A DNA stretch of 64,000 bases, from positions 2,914,001 through 2,978,000 of the forward strand of contig NZ_CP108364.1 in assembly GCF_035946055.1 (NCBI RefSeq), written 5' to 3'. The notes beneath the pieces are model-generated. The model searched no databases. It saw nothing but the letters and a program-made list of their open reading frames with translations, and was not told the DNA's origin. Position 1 is the stretch's first letter, and the number at the start of each line of letters is the position of its first letter. A program made the position numbers and the translations under genes. This document shows, piece by piece, positions 33,368-42,411 of the stretch. This stretch comes from Streptomyces sp. NBC_01341. GTDB lineage: Bacteria > Actinomycetota > Actinomycetes > Streptomycetales > Streptomycetaceae.

Positions 33368-34369
33368 GTGGTTAAGCTCTCCGTCATCGTGCCGTTCTAC
33401 AACGTGCAGACATACGCGCCCGACACCCTCAGAAGCCTGCGTGCGAACGCCCGCAAGGATTTCGAGTTCATCCTCGTCGACGACTGTTCGACCGATGGGA
33501 CTGCCGATATCCTGAATCGCGCGCGGGACGCCATTCCCGGGGCGGTTGTCATCAGGCACGCACAGAATGGCGGACTGGCAACCGCGCGCAATACCGGACT
33601 GGACGCCGCGAGTGGTGAGTTCATCACCTTCCTCGACGGTGACGACTGGCTCGCTCCCGGCTATTACGAACGGCTCCTCGCCGCCGCCGAGGACCTGGGA
33701 TGCGACTTCGTCCGTGCCGACCACGTGCAGGTCACCGGCAGGGCGCGGACCGTGCACCGGGTGCCGCACGGGCTGCGGGGCGTCCCGTTCAGCCCCCGCG
33801 CCGCCATTCTTCCGCCCGACCGCACCACCTCGGTGGACTACCCGTACGCCTGGGCCGGTATCTACCACCGGCGGCTCGCCGACCGCGGGCTGCTGCACTT
33901 CACGCACGGGCTGCGGACGGCCGAGGACCGGCCGTGGATCTGGCGGCTGCACCGGGAGGCGGAGTCCTTCGCCGCCGTCGGGCTGCTCGGAGTCTTCTAC
34001 CGGCGCGGTGTCGCCTCCTCGCTGACCCAGATCGGTGACGTACGTCAGCTCGACTTCATCAAGGCATTCGACCAGGTCATCGAGGAGACCGCCCGGGACC
34101 CCGAGGCGGACAGGCTGCTGCCGAAGGCCGTCCGCACCTACGCGGCGGTCATGGCGCACCACCTGGACTCCATCGACAGGTTCGAGCCGCTCGTCGCGCG
34201 CAAGCTGCGTTCCATGAGCGCAGCGGCGCTCCAGCGGCTTCCGCAGGACCTCCTCAGCGACACCCTCGACTCGCTGGGCGACCAGCGGGCGGCCCGGCTC
34301 CGCCGGCTCCGTCGCCGTGCCGTCCCCGCGGGGACCCTTCCCTCCGTCACCACAGGAGCAACCGCCTGA
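33368..34369 (+). CDS. family 2 glycosyltransferase
   Basis: 333 residues from GTG 33368. GT-A fold: LSVIVPFYNVQTYAPDTL, EFILVDDCSTDGT, NGGLATARNTGLDAASGEFITFLDGDDW with DxD-like metal site, and later TAEDRPWIWRLH. C-terminal Arg-rich tail. TGATG overlap with the next gene. Likely builds the backbone of the surface polymer that carries the nonulosonate. The first third of the gene has more A/T at third positions than its neighbours, which may reflect older transfer. Acceptor and donor cannot be named. Confidence 0.9.
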   Translation: MVKLSVIVPFYNVQTYAPDTLRSLRANARKDFEFILVDDCSTDGTADILNRARDAIPGAVVIRHAQNGGLATARNTGLDAASGEFITFLDGDDWLAPGYYERLLAAAEDLGCDFVRADHVQVTGRARTVHRVPHGLRGVPFSPRAAILPPDRTTSVDYPYAWAGIYHRRLADRGLLHFTHGLRTAEDRPWIWRLHREAESFAAVGLLGVFYRRGVASSLTQIGDVRQLDFIKAFDQVIEETARDPEADRLLPKAVRTYAAVMAHHLDSIDRFEPLVARKLRSMSAAALQRLPQDLLSDTLDSLGDQRAARLRRLRRRAVPAGTLPSVTTGATA

Positions 34370-35772
34370 TGTCCGGCCGCAGTTCCACCCAGCTCTTCTT
34401 CGCGTGCTCGCAGTACGCCGCAGCCACGGTCACCGCGGCGATCCGGGCGGGCCAGTTCGGCCCGCGCGACGAACACCGCCGGATCCTGGTCGTCAGCGAC
34501 ACCTCGTACGCCCCGGAGGTGGGCACGCCGCTCGACCGGATGGACGGGTTCGAGTGCCTGCGCCCCGACTACGACACGGTGCTTTCCTGGAACGAGTTCA
34601 TCCAGCCCTTCCACCCGGCGGGCTGGTTCCCCCGCGAGCAGGACACCCTGCTCTGGGAGCGGTACCTCCGCCTGGCCTGGGACCTCGGTGACGGCCCGGT
34701 GGAGATCGCCTGTGAGTCCATCCAGGCGAACCCGTCCAACGCCGTGGCGAAGATCTTCAGCGAGAGCCCCGTCCACGTCTACGCCGACGGGCTGATGAGC
34801 TACGGACCCACCCGGAGCAAGATCGATCCGCTGATCGGCACCCGGGTTGCGCGACTGCTGCACCTGGACCTCGTCCCGGGCCTGCGGCCCCTGCTGCTCT
34901 CCGAGTTCGACGTCGAGGCGGAGGTCGTCCCGACGGCCGAGTTCCTCAAGGTGCTCGCCGAACTCGCGGACGCGGCACCTTCGTTCGCCACCGGACGGGG
35001 TGAGGGATCGCCCGCACTGCTGCTCGGTCAGTACCTGTCGGCGATCGAGGTGCTGACCCCCGCCGAGGAGGAGGCCCTCCATGTGCGGATGCTGCACGGC
35101 GCCGTCGCCCTCGGGCACCGGCAGGTCGTCTTCAAGCCGCACCCGTCCGCACCGGCCGGCTGGTCCCGGCTCCTGGAGGAGGAGGCGGAGCGTCTCGGCG
35201 CCGAACTGACCGTGCTGGACGCCCCGGTGATCGCGGAGGTGGCCTACCAGCGACTGAAGCCGGCCCTCGTCGTCGGCGCGTTCTCCACCGCCCTGCTCAC
35301 CGCGGCCGCCTTCTACGGCCTCCCGGTGGCCCGGCTGGGCACGGAGACGCTGCTCAGTGGCCTGACTCCGTACCAGAACAGCAATCGGGTGCCGGTCACG
35401 ATCGTCGACACGCTGCTTCCCGACCTGGAGGACGCGCCCGCGGTCATGGCGTGGACCATGCCGGACGAGGCGGCGGTCCAACGGGAGCTCACCGGTCTCG
35501 TCACCGCCGTCGGCTTCGCGATGCAGCCGAAGATCTACCCGGAACTGCGCTCCGCGGCCGAGGTCTTCCTCTCCGGGCAGCCCGTGTCCGTCAGGGACCG
35601 CTACTTCAGGCGCCGCCGCCTGACCGCACTCGCCCTGCCCGGGGCTCTGCCCTCCCAGTTCGACTTCATCCCCCGCAACCCCACCGTGCGTCGTTTCGCG
35701 CGGCAGGCCCGCACCTGGCAGCGGGCGGCGAGCCGCCGCCTGCCGGGAGCCGGCCGGGTCAACGGCAGCTGA
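34369..35772 (+). CDS. polysialyltransferase-like glycosyltransferase
   Basis: 467 residues. LFFACSQYAAATVTAAI at the start, VHVYADGLMSYGPTRSKID, VVFKPHPSAPAG with the HP motif, and VVGAFSTALLTAAAFYG with the S/T pair are the hallmarks of the alpha-2,8-polysialyltransferase family (PF07388-like). It would transfer CMP-activated nonulosonic acid, whose synthesis genes lie divergently. Starts at the TGATG overlap with the GT2 gene; next comes an acyltransferase. Cytoplasmic or membrane-associated; an Arg-rich C-terminus could aid membrane contact. Confidence 0.82.
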   Translation: MSGRSSTQLFFACSQYAAATVTAAIRAGQFGPRDEHRRILVVSDTSYAPEVGTPLDRMDGFECLRPDYDTVLSWNEFIQPFHPAGWFPREQDTLLWERYLRLAWDLGDGPVEIACESIQANPSNAVAKIFSESPVHVYADGLMSYGPTRSKIDPLIGTRVARLLHLDLVPGLRPLLLSEFDVEAEVVPTAEFLKVLAELADAAPSFATGRGEGSPALLLGQYLSAIEVLTPAEEEALHVRMLHGAVALGHRQVVFKPHPSAPAGWSRLLEEEAERLGAELTVLDAPVIAEVAYQRLKPALVVGAFSTALLTAAAFYGLPVARLGTETLLSGLTPYQNSNRVPVTIVDTLLPDLEDAPAVMAWTMPDEAAVQRELTGLVTAVGFAMQPKIYPELRSAAEVFLSGQPVSVRDRYFRRRRLTALALPGALPSQFDFIPRNPTVRRFARQARTWQRAASRRLPGAGRVNGS

Positions 35773-35837
35773 ATCACCCTGTGACCGTTCGTCTTCCCCG
35801 GGGGAAGACAGTGGACGACGTGGAAGGACCACCCGAC

Positions 35838-36998
35838 GTGACGAGCGCGCCACCACTGCCTGCAGAGGCGACGGTTCCCGGCACCGCCGGCCCGCAGCAG
35901 CCCGCCGCGCCCAGGGCCGGGGGCCGCCTCCGCGCCCTCGACGGGCTGCGCATCCTTGCGGCCCTGATGGTCTGCCTCTACCACTACGCCGGCAAGAACG
36001 GCACGATCGCGGAGTCCTGGGGGCAGTCGCCCGGCCTGAAGTTCCCCACGCTGTCGTCGGTCGCGACGTACGGATGCCTCGGGGTCCAGCTCTTCTTCGT
36101 CATCAGCGGCTTCGTGATCTGCATGAGCAGCTGGGGCAGGAGCCCGGGGGACTTCTTCCGTTCCCGGGTGGCCCGTCTCTATCCCGCCTACTGGGCGGCG
36201 ATCGTGATCGTCACCGCCGCCGCGGTCCTGCTCCCGGTGGTGGTACGGCCGCTGCCGCTGAACGAGCTCTTCGTCAACCTCACCATGCTCCAGCAGCCGA
36301 TGGGTGTGGACCGGGTCCTCGGCGTGTGCTGGACACTCTGGGTGGAGATGCGGTTCTACCTGCTGTTCGCCGTCTTCGTGGTCTGGCGGGGCGTGACGTA
36401 CCGCCGGGTCGTGGTCTTCTGCATCGCGTGGACCTTCGCGGGCGTCTTCGCCCGGATCGCGCACACGCCGCTCACCGACGCCCTGGTGATGCGGGACCAC
36501 GCGCCGTACTTCATCGCCGGCCTGGCCTTCTACCTCATCCACCGTTACGGCAGCGACCTGCTGCTGTGGGGCATCGTGCTCACCAGCTGGCTCCTCGGCC
36601 AGCGCTACTCCGTCACGGCGCTCTGGCACCCGGGCATGGACGGCGACTTCGCCCGCTCCCCGTACGTCATACAGGCGATCGTGGCCCTGGCGTTCCTCGC
36701 GGTCGCCGCGGTGGCCCTGGGCTGGCTGGACTGGGCGAACTGGCGTTGGCTGACGGTCGCCGGCGCGCTCACGTACCCCTTCTACCTGCTGCACGAGCAC
36801 CTGGGCTGGTTCGCGATCCGCGTCATGAACCGCGCGCTGCACCTGCCCCCGTACGTGACGCTGGCCGCCTCGGTGACGTCCATCCTCCTCCTGGCCCACC
36901 TGCTGCACCGCCTGGTGGAGAAGCCGGTCGGCTCCCGCCTCAAGCGGGCGATGACCGCGCAGGCGGCGCGGATCCCCTGGCGGGAGCGGGTGGGCTAG
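35838..36998 (+). CDS. membrane acyltransferase (Acyltransferase_3/OafA family)
   Basis: 386 residues with about ten membrane helices. RALDGLRILAALMVCLYHY with the family His, GVQLFFVISGFVICMS, FFRSRVARLYPAYW, and TLWVEMRFYLLF are characteristic. Such enzymes O-acylate surface sugars; here the nonulosonate polymer is the likely acceptor. GTG 35838 follows GGAAGGA with 9-nt spacing; GTG 35781 in frame adds 19 residues. Last gene of the GT2 operon. Confidence 0.88.
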   Translation: MTSAPPLPAEATVPGTAGPQQPAAPRAGGRLRALDGLRILAALMVCLYHYAGKNGTIAESWGQSPGLKFPTLSSVATYGCLGVQLFFVISGFVICMSSWGRSPGDFFRSRVARLYPAYWAAIVIVTAAAVLLPVVVRPLPLNELFVNLTMLQQPMGVDRVLGVCWTLWVEMRFYLLFAVFVVWRGVTYRRVVVFCIAWTFAGVFARIAHTPLTDALVMRDHAPYFIAGLAFYLIHRYGSDLLLWGIVLTSWLLGQRYSVTALWHPGMDGDFARSPYVIQAIVALAFLAVAAVALGWLDWANWRWLTVAGALTYPFYLLHEHLGWFAIRVMNRALHLPPYVTLAASVTSILLLAHLLHRLVEKPVGSRLKRAMTAQAARIPWRERVG

Positions 36999-37006
36999 GT
37001 CCGCGG

Positions 37007-37153
37007 GTGTGGCGGGTCGGCGTCCGTGCCGAGGCGTACGGCAAGGGCTTGTTCCTCGTGCGGCCGGACGGTTACGTCGGCTGGGCGGGCGACGACCTCC
37101 CGGGGCTCGCTGAGTACGCCGGACCGCTGGGCCTTGACCTCAAGTCCGCTTGA
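37007..37153 (+). pseudogene. C-terminal remnant of an FAD-dependent aromatic monooxygenase
   Basis: A 48-codon open stretch with good codon bias encodes a tail including LFLVRPDGYVGWAGDD, the usual C-terminal signature of PheA/TfdB-type FAD monooxygenases. No start-proximal or FAD-binding part is present; the acyltransferase ends 8 bp before. It is probably a deletion relic. A MarR regulator follows 18 bp later, as is common beside such oxygenases. Confidence 0.5.
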
Positions 37154-37171
37154 GCTCCTACGGTCCACAAC

Positions 37172-37630
37172 ATGGACTACTCACATGACGACGCCGGGCT
37201 CGCACGGCAGCCGATCGGCTACTGGAGCTGGGCGGCACACGAAGCGACCGTGACCCACATCAGAGCCGCACTGGCCGAACACGGTCTGACCCAGCCTCCC
37301 TGGTGGGTCCTCAACCAGCTCACCGAGGCGGACGAACACGGCCGTCCGCGCGCCGAGGTGGTCGCGGCCCTCCGCGGATACCTGAACGTCGGCGACGCGC
37401 TGGAGCCGGAGATCGACGCCCTCGTCGCCAAGGGCCTGGTCACCCAGGACCCGGCAACCCGCCTCCGGCTCACCCCCGAAGGGCACGCGCTGCGCGCCGA
37501 GGCGTTCGAACGGGTCAGCGGGGCACGGGCGGAGATCCACGCCGGGATCCCGGACGAGGAGTTCGTCGCCGCCCTGAAGGTGCTCCAGCGGATGATCCAC
37601 AACGTGGGCGGCAATGCCTGGCACCACTGA
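37172..37630 (+). CDS. MarR-family transcriptional regulator
   Basis: 152 residues with a winged helix: PWWVLNQLTEADEHGRPRAEVVAALRGYLNVGDAL, seen in part, then LVAKGLVTQDPATRLRLTPEG as the wing. It follows the oxygenase remnant and may have been its regulator, with the target since lost. ATG 37172 without a strong ribosome site. Effector not known. Confidence 0.85.
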   Translation: MDYSHDDAGLARQPIGYWSWAAHEATVTHIRAALAEHGLTQPPWWVLNQLTEADEHGRPRAEVVAALRGYLNVGDALEPEIDALVAKGLVTQDPATRLRLTPEGHALRAEAFERVSGARAEIHAGIPDEEFVAALKVLQRMIHNVGGNAWHH

Positions 37631-37653
37631 GCCCCGGCGCCGGACCGGCCGGT

Positions 37654-38313
37654 TCAGACCCCGCTGAGCGACAGTTTCGCCGCGAACCCGAGGAACAGCA
37701 CGCCCGCCGCCGTGGTGGCCCCCGCCGACAGACGCTTGCGGCGGCGGAAGACGGCGGCGAGGCGGGTGCCGCCGAATATGAGCGCCGAGAGATAGACGAA
37801 GCTGCCGATCTGGAGCAGTGTGCCCAGCAGCAGGAAGGACAGGGCGGGATACGCGTAGCCGGGATCGACGAACTGCACGAAGAAGGAGATGAGGAACAGG
37901 ATGGCCTTGGGGTTGAAGATGCTGACCACGAGCGCCCGCCGGTAGGGGCGCTCCGGACCCGCCGCCGGTGCACTGCTCTCCTCCGTCAGCCCGGCGGCCC
38001 GCCGGTGCCGTTCACGCCACATCGACACGGCCGCCCGCATCATCCCCATCGCCATCCACGTCAGATAGCCGGCGCCCGCGTACTTGACGACGGCGAACAG
38101 CAGCGGCGTCGTCTGCAGCAGGGAGGCGGCGCCCAGCGCGGACAGGGTCATCAGGACGGTGTCCCCGGTCCACACACCCGCGGCGGCCACATAGCCGGTG
38201 CGCACCCCGCGCCTGGCGGCCACGGAGAGCACGTACAGCGAGTTCGGCCCCGGCAGCAGAATGATCAGCACCAGGCCGGCGAGATAGGTCGGAAGATCGG
38301 TGACACCCAGCAT
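37654..38313 (-). CDS. LysE-family amino-acid exporter
   Basis: 219 residues, six hydrophobic helices. GLVLIILLPGPNSLYVLSVAARRGVRTG is the LysE/RhtB signature (seen in part: LPGPNSLYVLS), and VVSIFNPKAILFLISFFVQF marks the fourth helix. Similar to the leucine exporter LeuE. ATG 38313 is favoured; the frame stays open 36 codons upstream without a good start. Convergent with the MarR gene. Confidence 0.9.
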   Translation of the reverse strand: MLGVTDLPTYLAGLVLIILLPGPNSLYVLSVAARRGVRTGYVAAAGVWTGDTVLMTLSALGAASLLQTTPLLFAVVKYAGAGYLTWMAMGMMRAAVSMWRERHRRAAGLTEESSAPAAGPERPYRRALVVSIFNPKAILFLISFFVQFVDPGYAYPALSFLLLGTLLQIGSFVYLSALIFGGTRLAAVFRRRKRLSAGATTAAGVLFLGFAAKLSLSGV

Positions 38314-38480
38314 GAACGGAGTGTCGCACGGGGGTACGACACTCCGTCCGGGTGGTTCACATCGCGGAGGATCACTCCTCGTCACCGCCCGGCAGCCGGT
38401 CCACGGAGGGCTCCGCTCCACTCCGGCCGACGGGCGCGGGAGACGGGCGGGAGATCACTCGCGCGGACGGGTGCGACCGC

Positions 38481-40061
38481 TCAGAAGGCGTCCGTCGGGA
38501 CATACGCCCCCCAGATCTCCCGCAGCGCGTTGCAGACCTCGCCGACGGTGGCCCGCGCCCTGAGTGCGTCCTTCATCGGGTAGAGCACATTGTCCGTCCC
38601 CTCGGCCGCCTTCTTGAGTTCCGCCAGCGCCGCGTCCACCGCCTCCTGGTCGCGTTCGGCCCGGAGCTTCGCCAGACGGGCCGCCTGCTGGGCCTCGATC
38701 GCCGGGTCGACGCGGAGGGGTTCGTACGGCTCCTCCTCGTCCAGCCGGAAGCGGTTGACGCCGACGACGACGCGCTCGCCGCTGTCCGTCTCCTGCGCGA
38801 CGCGGTAGGCGCTGCGTTCGATCTCGCCCTTCTGGAAACCGCGTTCGATGGCCTCGACCGCGCCGCCCATGTCCTCGACCTTGAGCATCAGTTCCAGGGC
38901 GGCCGCCTCCACGTCGTCGGTCATCCTCTCGACGACGTAGCTGCCGGCGAACGGGTCCACCGTGGCCGTCACGTCCGTCTCGTACGCCAGGACCTGCTGG
39001 GTGCGCAGCGCGAGGCGGGCCGACTTGTCGGTCGGCAGCGCGATCGCCTCGTCGAAGGAGTTGGTGTGCAGCGACTGCGTGCCGCCGAGGACGGCGCCCA
39101 GGCCCTGGACGGCGACCCGGACCAGGTTGACCTCGGGCTGCTGGGCGGTGAGCTGGACGCCTGCGGTCTGGGTGTGAAAGCGCAGCATCAGGGACTTGGG
39201 GTTCCTCGCGCCGAACTCCTCCTTCATCACCCGCGCCCAGATCCGGCGCGCGGCACGGAACTTGGCGACCTCCTCCAGGATCGTCGTACGGGCGACGAAG
39301 AAGAAGGAGAGCCGGGGCGCGAAGTCGTCCACGTCCATGCCAGCGGCGACGGCGGTACGGACGTACTCGATGCCGTCCGCGAGCGTGAACGCGATCTCCT
39401 GCGCGGGCGAGGCACCCGCCTCGGCCATGTGGTAGCCGGAGATCGAGATGGTGTTCCACCTGGGGATCTCGGCCCGGCAGTACTTGAAGATGTCGGCGAT
39501 CAGCCGCAGCGACGGCTTCGGCGGGAAGATGTAGGTGCCCCGGGCGATGTACTCCTTGAGCACGTCGTTCTGGATGGTGCCCGTCAGCCGGGCGGCGGGC
39601 ACGCCCTGCTCCTCGGCGACCAGTTGGTAGAGCAGCAGGAGGAGCGACGCGGGGGCGTTGATGGTCATCGAGGTGGAGACCTCGCCCAGCGGGATGCCGT
39701 CGAAGAGGACGCGCATGTCGTCGAGCGAGTCGATCGCGACCCCGACCTTGCCGACCTCGCCGGAGGCGATGGGGGCGTCCGAGTCATGCCCCATCTGGGT
39801 CGGCAGGTCGAACGCGACGGACAGGCCCGCCGTGCCGTTGGCGATCAGCTGCTTGTAGCGGGCGTTGGACTCCGTGGCGGTGCCGAAGCCCGCGTACTGC
39901 CGCATGGTCCACGGCCGGCCCGTGTACATGGTGGGGTAGACACCGCGTGTGAAGGGGTACGCCCCGGGCTCGCCCAGCTTCTCGTCGGCCCGCCAGCCGT
40001 CGAGGGACTCCGGCCCGTACACCGGCTCGATGGGCAGTCCCGACTCGGACTCACGCGTCAT
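38481..40061 (-). CDS. acyl-CoA mutase large subunit (methylmalonyl-CoA mutase family) without B12 domain
   Basis: 526 residues, the catalytic TIM barrel of coenzyme B12-dependent acyl-CoA mutases. [17 protein letters not shown] carries the Tyr typical of methylmalonyl-CoA mutase rather than the Phe of isobutyryl-CoA mutase; [47 protein letters not shown] follow. The C-terminal B12-binding domain found in full MutB is absent, so a separate small B12 subunit, not in the window, must partner it. HMAEAG has Ala where MCM usually has Gln, so the substrate is not certain. Confidence 0.88.
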   Translation of the reverse strand: MTRESESGLPIEPVYGPESLDGWRADEKLGEPGAYPFTRGVYPTMYTGRPWTMRQYAGFGTATESNARYKQLIANGTAGLSVAFDLPTQMGHDSDAPIASGEVGKVGVAIDSLDDMRVLFDGIPLGEVSTSMTINAPASLLLLLYQLVAEEQGVPAARLTGTIQNDVLKEYIARGTYIFPPKPSLRLIADIFKYCRAEIPRWNTISISGYHMAEAGASPAQEIAFTLADGIEYVRTAVAAGMDVDDFAPRLSFFFVARTTILEEVAKFRAARRIWARVMKEEFGARNPKSLMLRFHTQTAGVQLTAQQPEVNLVRVAVQGLGAVLGGTQSLHTNSFDEAIALPTDKSARLALRTQQVLAYETDVTATVDPFAGSYVVERMTDDVEAAALELMLKVEDMGGAVEAIERGFQKGEIERSAYRVAQETDSGERVVVGVNRFRLDEEEPYEPLRVDPAIEAQQAARLAKLRAERDQEAVDAALAELKKAAEGTDNVLYPMKDALRARATVGEVCNALREIWGAYVPTDAF

Positions 40062-40292
40062 GTGCTGTGCCTCCCGCTCAAGCTACTTATCGGTAACAAA
40101 TCTCGCGACGGACTCTAGCGGCGACGCCCCGGCCTGTCGGGGGCCCTCCGCTGGGACCTTGCTCACAGCGCGCGCCCACGCCCCGGGCGGGCCACTCCCA
40201 TCATGCGCAGGATTCGGCAACCGGGCAGGACGGGAATCCGTCTCATGAGACATCCGCGCCACGCGGGCGGCGGCGGGACAGCCAGGGGGCCG

Positions 40293-41165
40293 ATGATGAG
40301 ACGCGTACGGGCGGGCAGCCGGACGGGTGGGGTGCGCGCGTCGGCCGCGGTGGCCGTGGGTGTGGTCGTACTGGCCGCCCTCACGGCGGGATGCAAGGAC
40401 ACGCCGGCCGGGTCCACCAGCTCCGCCACCCCGCCGGGAACGGCCGCGTCGTCCCCGGACGACGCCAAGCCGAGCGGCGGTCCGGCCGTCCCGTCGGCGA
40501 CCGCGACGGCGTCGGCGACACCGGGCGCCCGCCCCCCGGCGCTGATGTCCGTCGGCGACCGGAGCAAGCGGGTACGGGAACTCCAGGCCCGGCTGCGGCA
40601 GATCGGCCACTTCGACCGCAGCCCCACCGGCTACTACGGCAACGTCACGGCCGCGGCGGTGCGTTCGTTCCAGGGCAAGCGGGACCTCCCCCGCACGGGC
40701 GGGACAGACACGGTGACGTGGCGGCGGCTGCTCGCGATGACGAGGAAGCCGACGGCGAAGGAACTGGACCCGCCGACCGGCAGGCCGGTCGCCCGCCCCG
40801 ACGCGCGGTGCATGACGGGCCGGGTGCTGTGCATCAGCAAGAACAGCCGCACCCTGGCCTGGATGATCGACGGCCGGGTGGTCTCCGCGATGGACGTGCG
40901 GTTCGGCTCCCAGTACACACCCACCCGTGAGGGCACCTTCTCGGTGTACTGGAAGTCCCGCCACCACGTCTCGACGCTCTACGACACCCCCATGCCCTAC
41001 GCGATGTTCTTCAGCGGCGGCCAGGCGGTGCACTACTCGCCGGATTTCGCGGCCCGCGGCTACAGCGGCGCGTCGCACGGATGCGTGAACGTACGGGACG
41101 AGGGGAAGATCGCCTCGCTGTTCGCCCAGGTGAAGAACGGCGACAAGGTCGTCGTCTACTGGTAG
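40293..41165 (+). CDS. lipoprotein L,D-transpeptidase
   Basis: 290 residues. Signal sequence with lipobox LTAGCKD (Cys near residue 33), a Pro/Ala/Thr-rich spacer, a PG_binding_1 domain (VRELQARLRQIGHFDRSPTGYYG, in part: VRELQARLRQIGHF) and a YkuD domain with MPYAMFFSGGQAVHYS and catalytic SHGCVNV. Anchored outside the membrane; forms 3-3 cross-links or related transpeptidations. ATG 40293 follows AGGGGG; a farther ATG at 40245 is possible. Related to the secreted enzyme at 16498. Confidence 0.9.
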   Translation: MMRRVRAGSRTGGVRASAAVAVGVVVLAALTAGCKDTPAGSTSSATPPGTAASSPDDAKPSGGPAVPSATATASATPGARPPALMSVGDRSKRVRELQARLRQIGHFDRSPTGYYGNVTAAAVRSFQGKRDLPRTGGTDTVTWRRLLAMTRKPTAKELDPPTGRPVARPDARCMTGRVLCISKNSRTLAWMIDGRVVSAMDVRFGSQYTPTREGTFSVYWKSRHHVSTLYDTPMPYAMFFSGGQAVHYSPDFAARGYSGASHGCVNVRDEGKIASLFAQVKNGDKVVVYW

Positions 41166-41177
41166 CCGGCGATCGGG

Positions 41178-41216
41178 GGCGCGGGCGGGACCGGGGGAAC
41201 GTGTCCCGCCCGCGCC
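41178..41216. terminator. bidirectional terminator
   Basis: 14-bp perfect stem GGCGCGGGCGGGAC (41178-41191) / GTCCCGCCCGCGCC (41203-41216), loop of 11, between convergent transpeptidase and putative anti-sigma genes. Confidence 0.85.
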
Positions 41217-41358
41217 AGTGCGCCGAGCCGAAGGTACGGGGGGAACCCCGGCTCATTGCGCGGCCGATGACCAGTCGGCACTCACTACTGCGCCGTGGGG
41301 GCGAAGAACGTTACAGCCGACGCGTTCGCGCAGGTCAGAGACCTACCCGGAGGTAGGG

Positions 41359-42411
41359 TCAGCGGCGCACCGGCAGGGTGGACGGCGACTCCGGGGAGGC
41401 CGTGGGGCGCGTCCCTGTGCCGTCACCGGGTGCGTCCCGCGTGTGGAAGGTGACGGGAGGGAGGGAGCCCCCGGCGTCGCCGCCGTCGTCCTGGCCGCCG
41501 CCGGCCTTGCCGCCGCCTCCGCCGTTCCGGTCGTCCGCCGCGAGGACACGGTCGCAGAAGCGGTCCAGGTTGTCCTCACCGTCGGCCAGTTCGAGGAGTC
41601 TGCGCTCCTGGTCCTTGCTCAGGGCGTCGGCGCGGTACTCACGGCACGCTCGGACGGACTTCGCGAACACCCCGCCCGCAGAGCCCTCGGGCACCTCTCG
41701 CCCGTCCGTACCGCCCTGCGCACCGTCGTCGCCGGTCTCCCTGTCCCGGTTCCCGTCCTGAGGGGAGGGCGGCGAGCCGACGCCTCCCGTCACGCTCGGA
41801 GGCACACCGTCGGCCGGCTTCTCCTCCTCGGCGCCATCGGGCTCCTCCGAGGGCGGCGGAGTCCTGGGCGCCTCCGGTATCGCGGACGGCGGGGGCACGG
41901 AGCGTTCCGCCTCGGGCGCCTCTCCCCCCATCTCCTCCGGGGACGCGGCGGCGGAGACGGAAGCGGCCGGAACCGGTGCGCCGTGGCCGCCGAACGGCAC
42001 GGGCAGCATGCCCGTGCCCCCGGCGACGGCCACCCCGCCGAGCGCGCACCCGGCAAGCGAGACGGCAAGGCCGAAGCGCACCGGGCGGGTCCAGCGCCGG
42101 CGCCGGGGTGACGCCTCAGGCGGAGCCCCTATCCGTACGGTGCTCAGGGCCACCCCGGTTCCGGCGGCCGTGGCGGGATGTGCGGCACCGGCCCGCCTCC
42201 CGCTGCCGGAGGCCTCACGGAAGGCCGCCATCGCCGCGGCCTCACCGGGGAGTTCGCCTCTGGCCGGGGCGGGGGTCCGCACCGCCCGGAGCGTAGCCTC
42301 CAGCCGCGGCAGCCCGGTCCTGCTGTGATCGTCGACGGACTCGACGGACGCACCGCGGAGCAGTTTCTCCGCAGTGTCCGCGTCAAGCCACTCGTGCTGC
42401 TCGTCGGCCAT
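41359..42411 (-). CDS. single-pass membrane protein, candidate anti-sigma factor
   Basis: 350 residues. Short N-terminal cytoplasmic part (EWLDADTAEKLLRGASVESVDDHSR and on), a basic stretch RRRRWTRPVRFG, one membrane helix (LAVSLAGCALGGVAVAGG), and a long Pro/Glu/Gly-rich extracytoplasmic region with a C-terminal CREYRADALSKDQERRLLELADG segment. No zinc ZAS motif is seen. TGATG overlap with the ECF sigma gene makes a regulatory partner likely. Family members are annotated as hypothetical in Streptomyces. Confidence 0.75.
   Translation of the reverse strand: MADEQHEWLDADTAEKLLRGASVESVDDHSRTGLPRLEATLRAVRTPAPARGELPGEAAAMAAFREASGSGRRAGAAHPATAAGTGVALSTVRIGAPPEASPRRRRWTRPVRFGLAVSLAGCALGGVAVAGGTGMLPVPFGGHGAPVPAASVSAAASPEEMGGEAPEAERSVPPPSAIPEAPRTPPPSEEPDGAEEEKPADGVPPSVTGGVGSPPSPQDGNRDRETGDDGAQGGTDGREVPEGSAGGVFAKSVRACREYRADALSKDQERRLLELADGEDNLDRFCDRVLAADDRNGGGGGKAGGGQDDGGDAGGSLPPVTFHTRDAPGDGTGTRPTASPESPSTLPVRR

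Noticed and set aside
37848..37860. TACGCGTAG-like sequence resembling the nucleoside operator
   Set aside because: It is inside the LysE coding region, is not the full palindrome and is not near a promoter.
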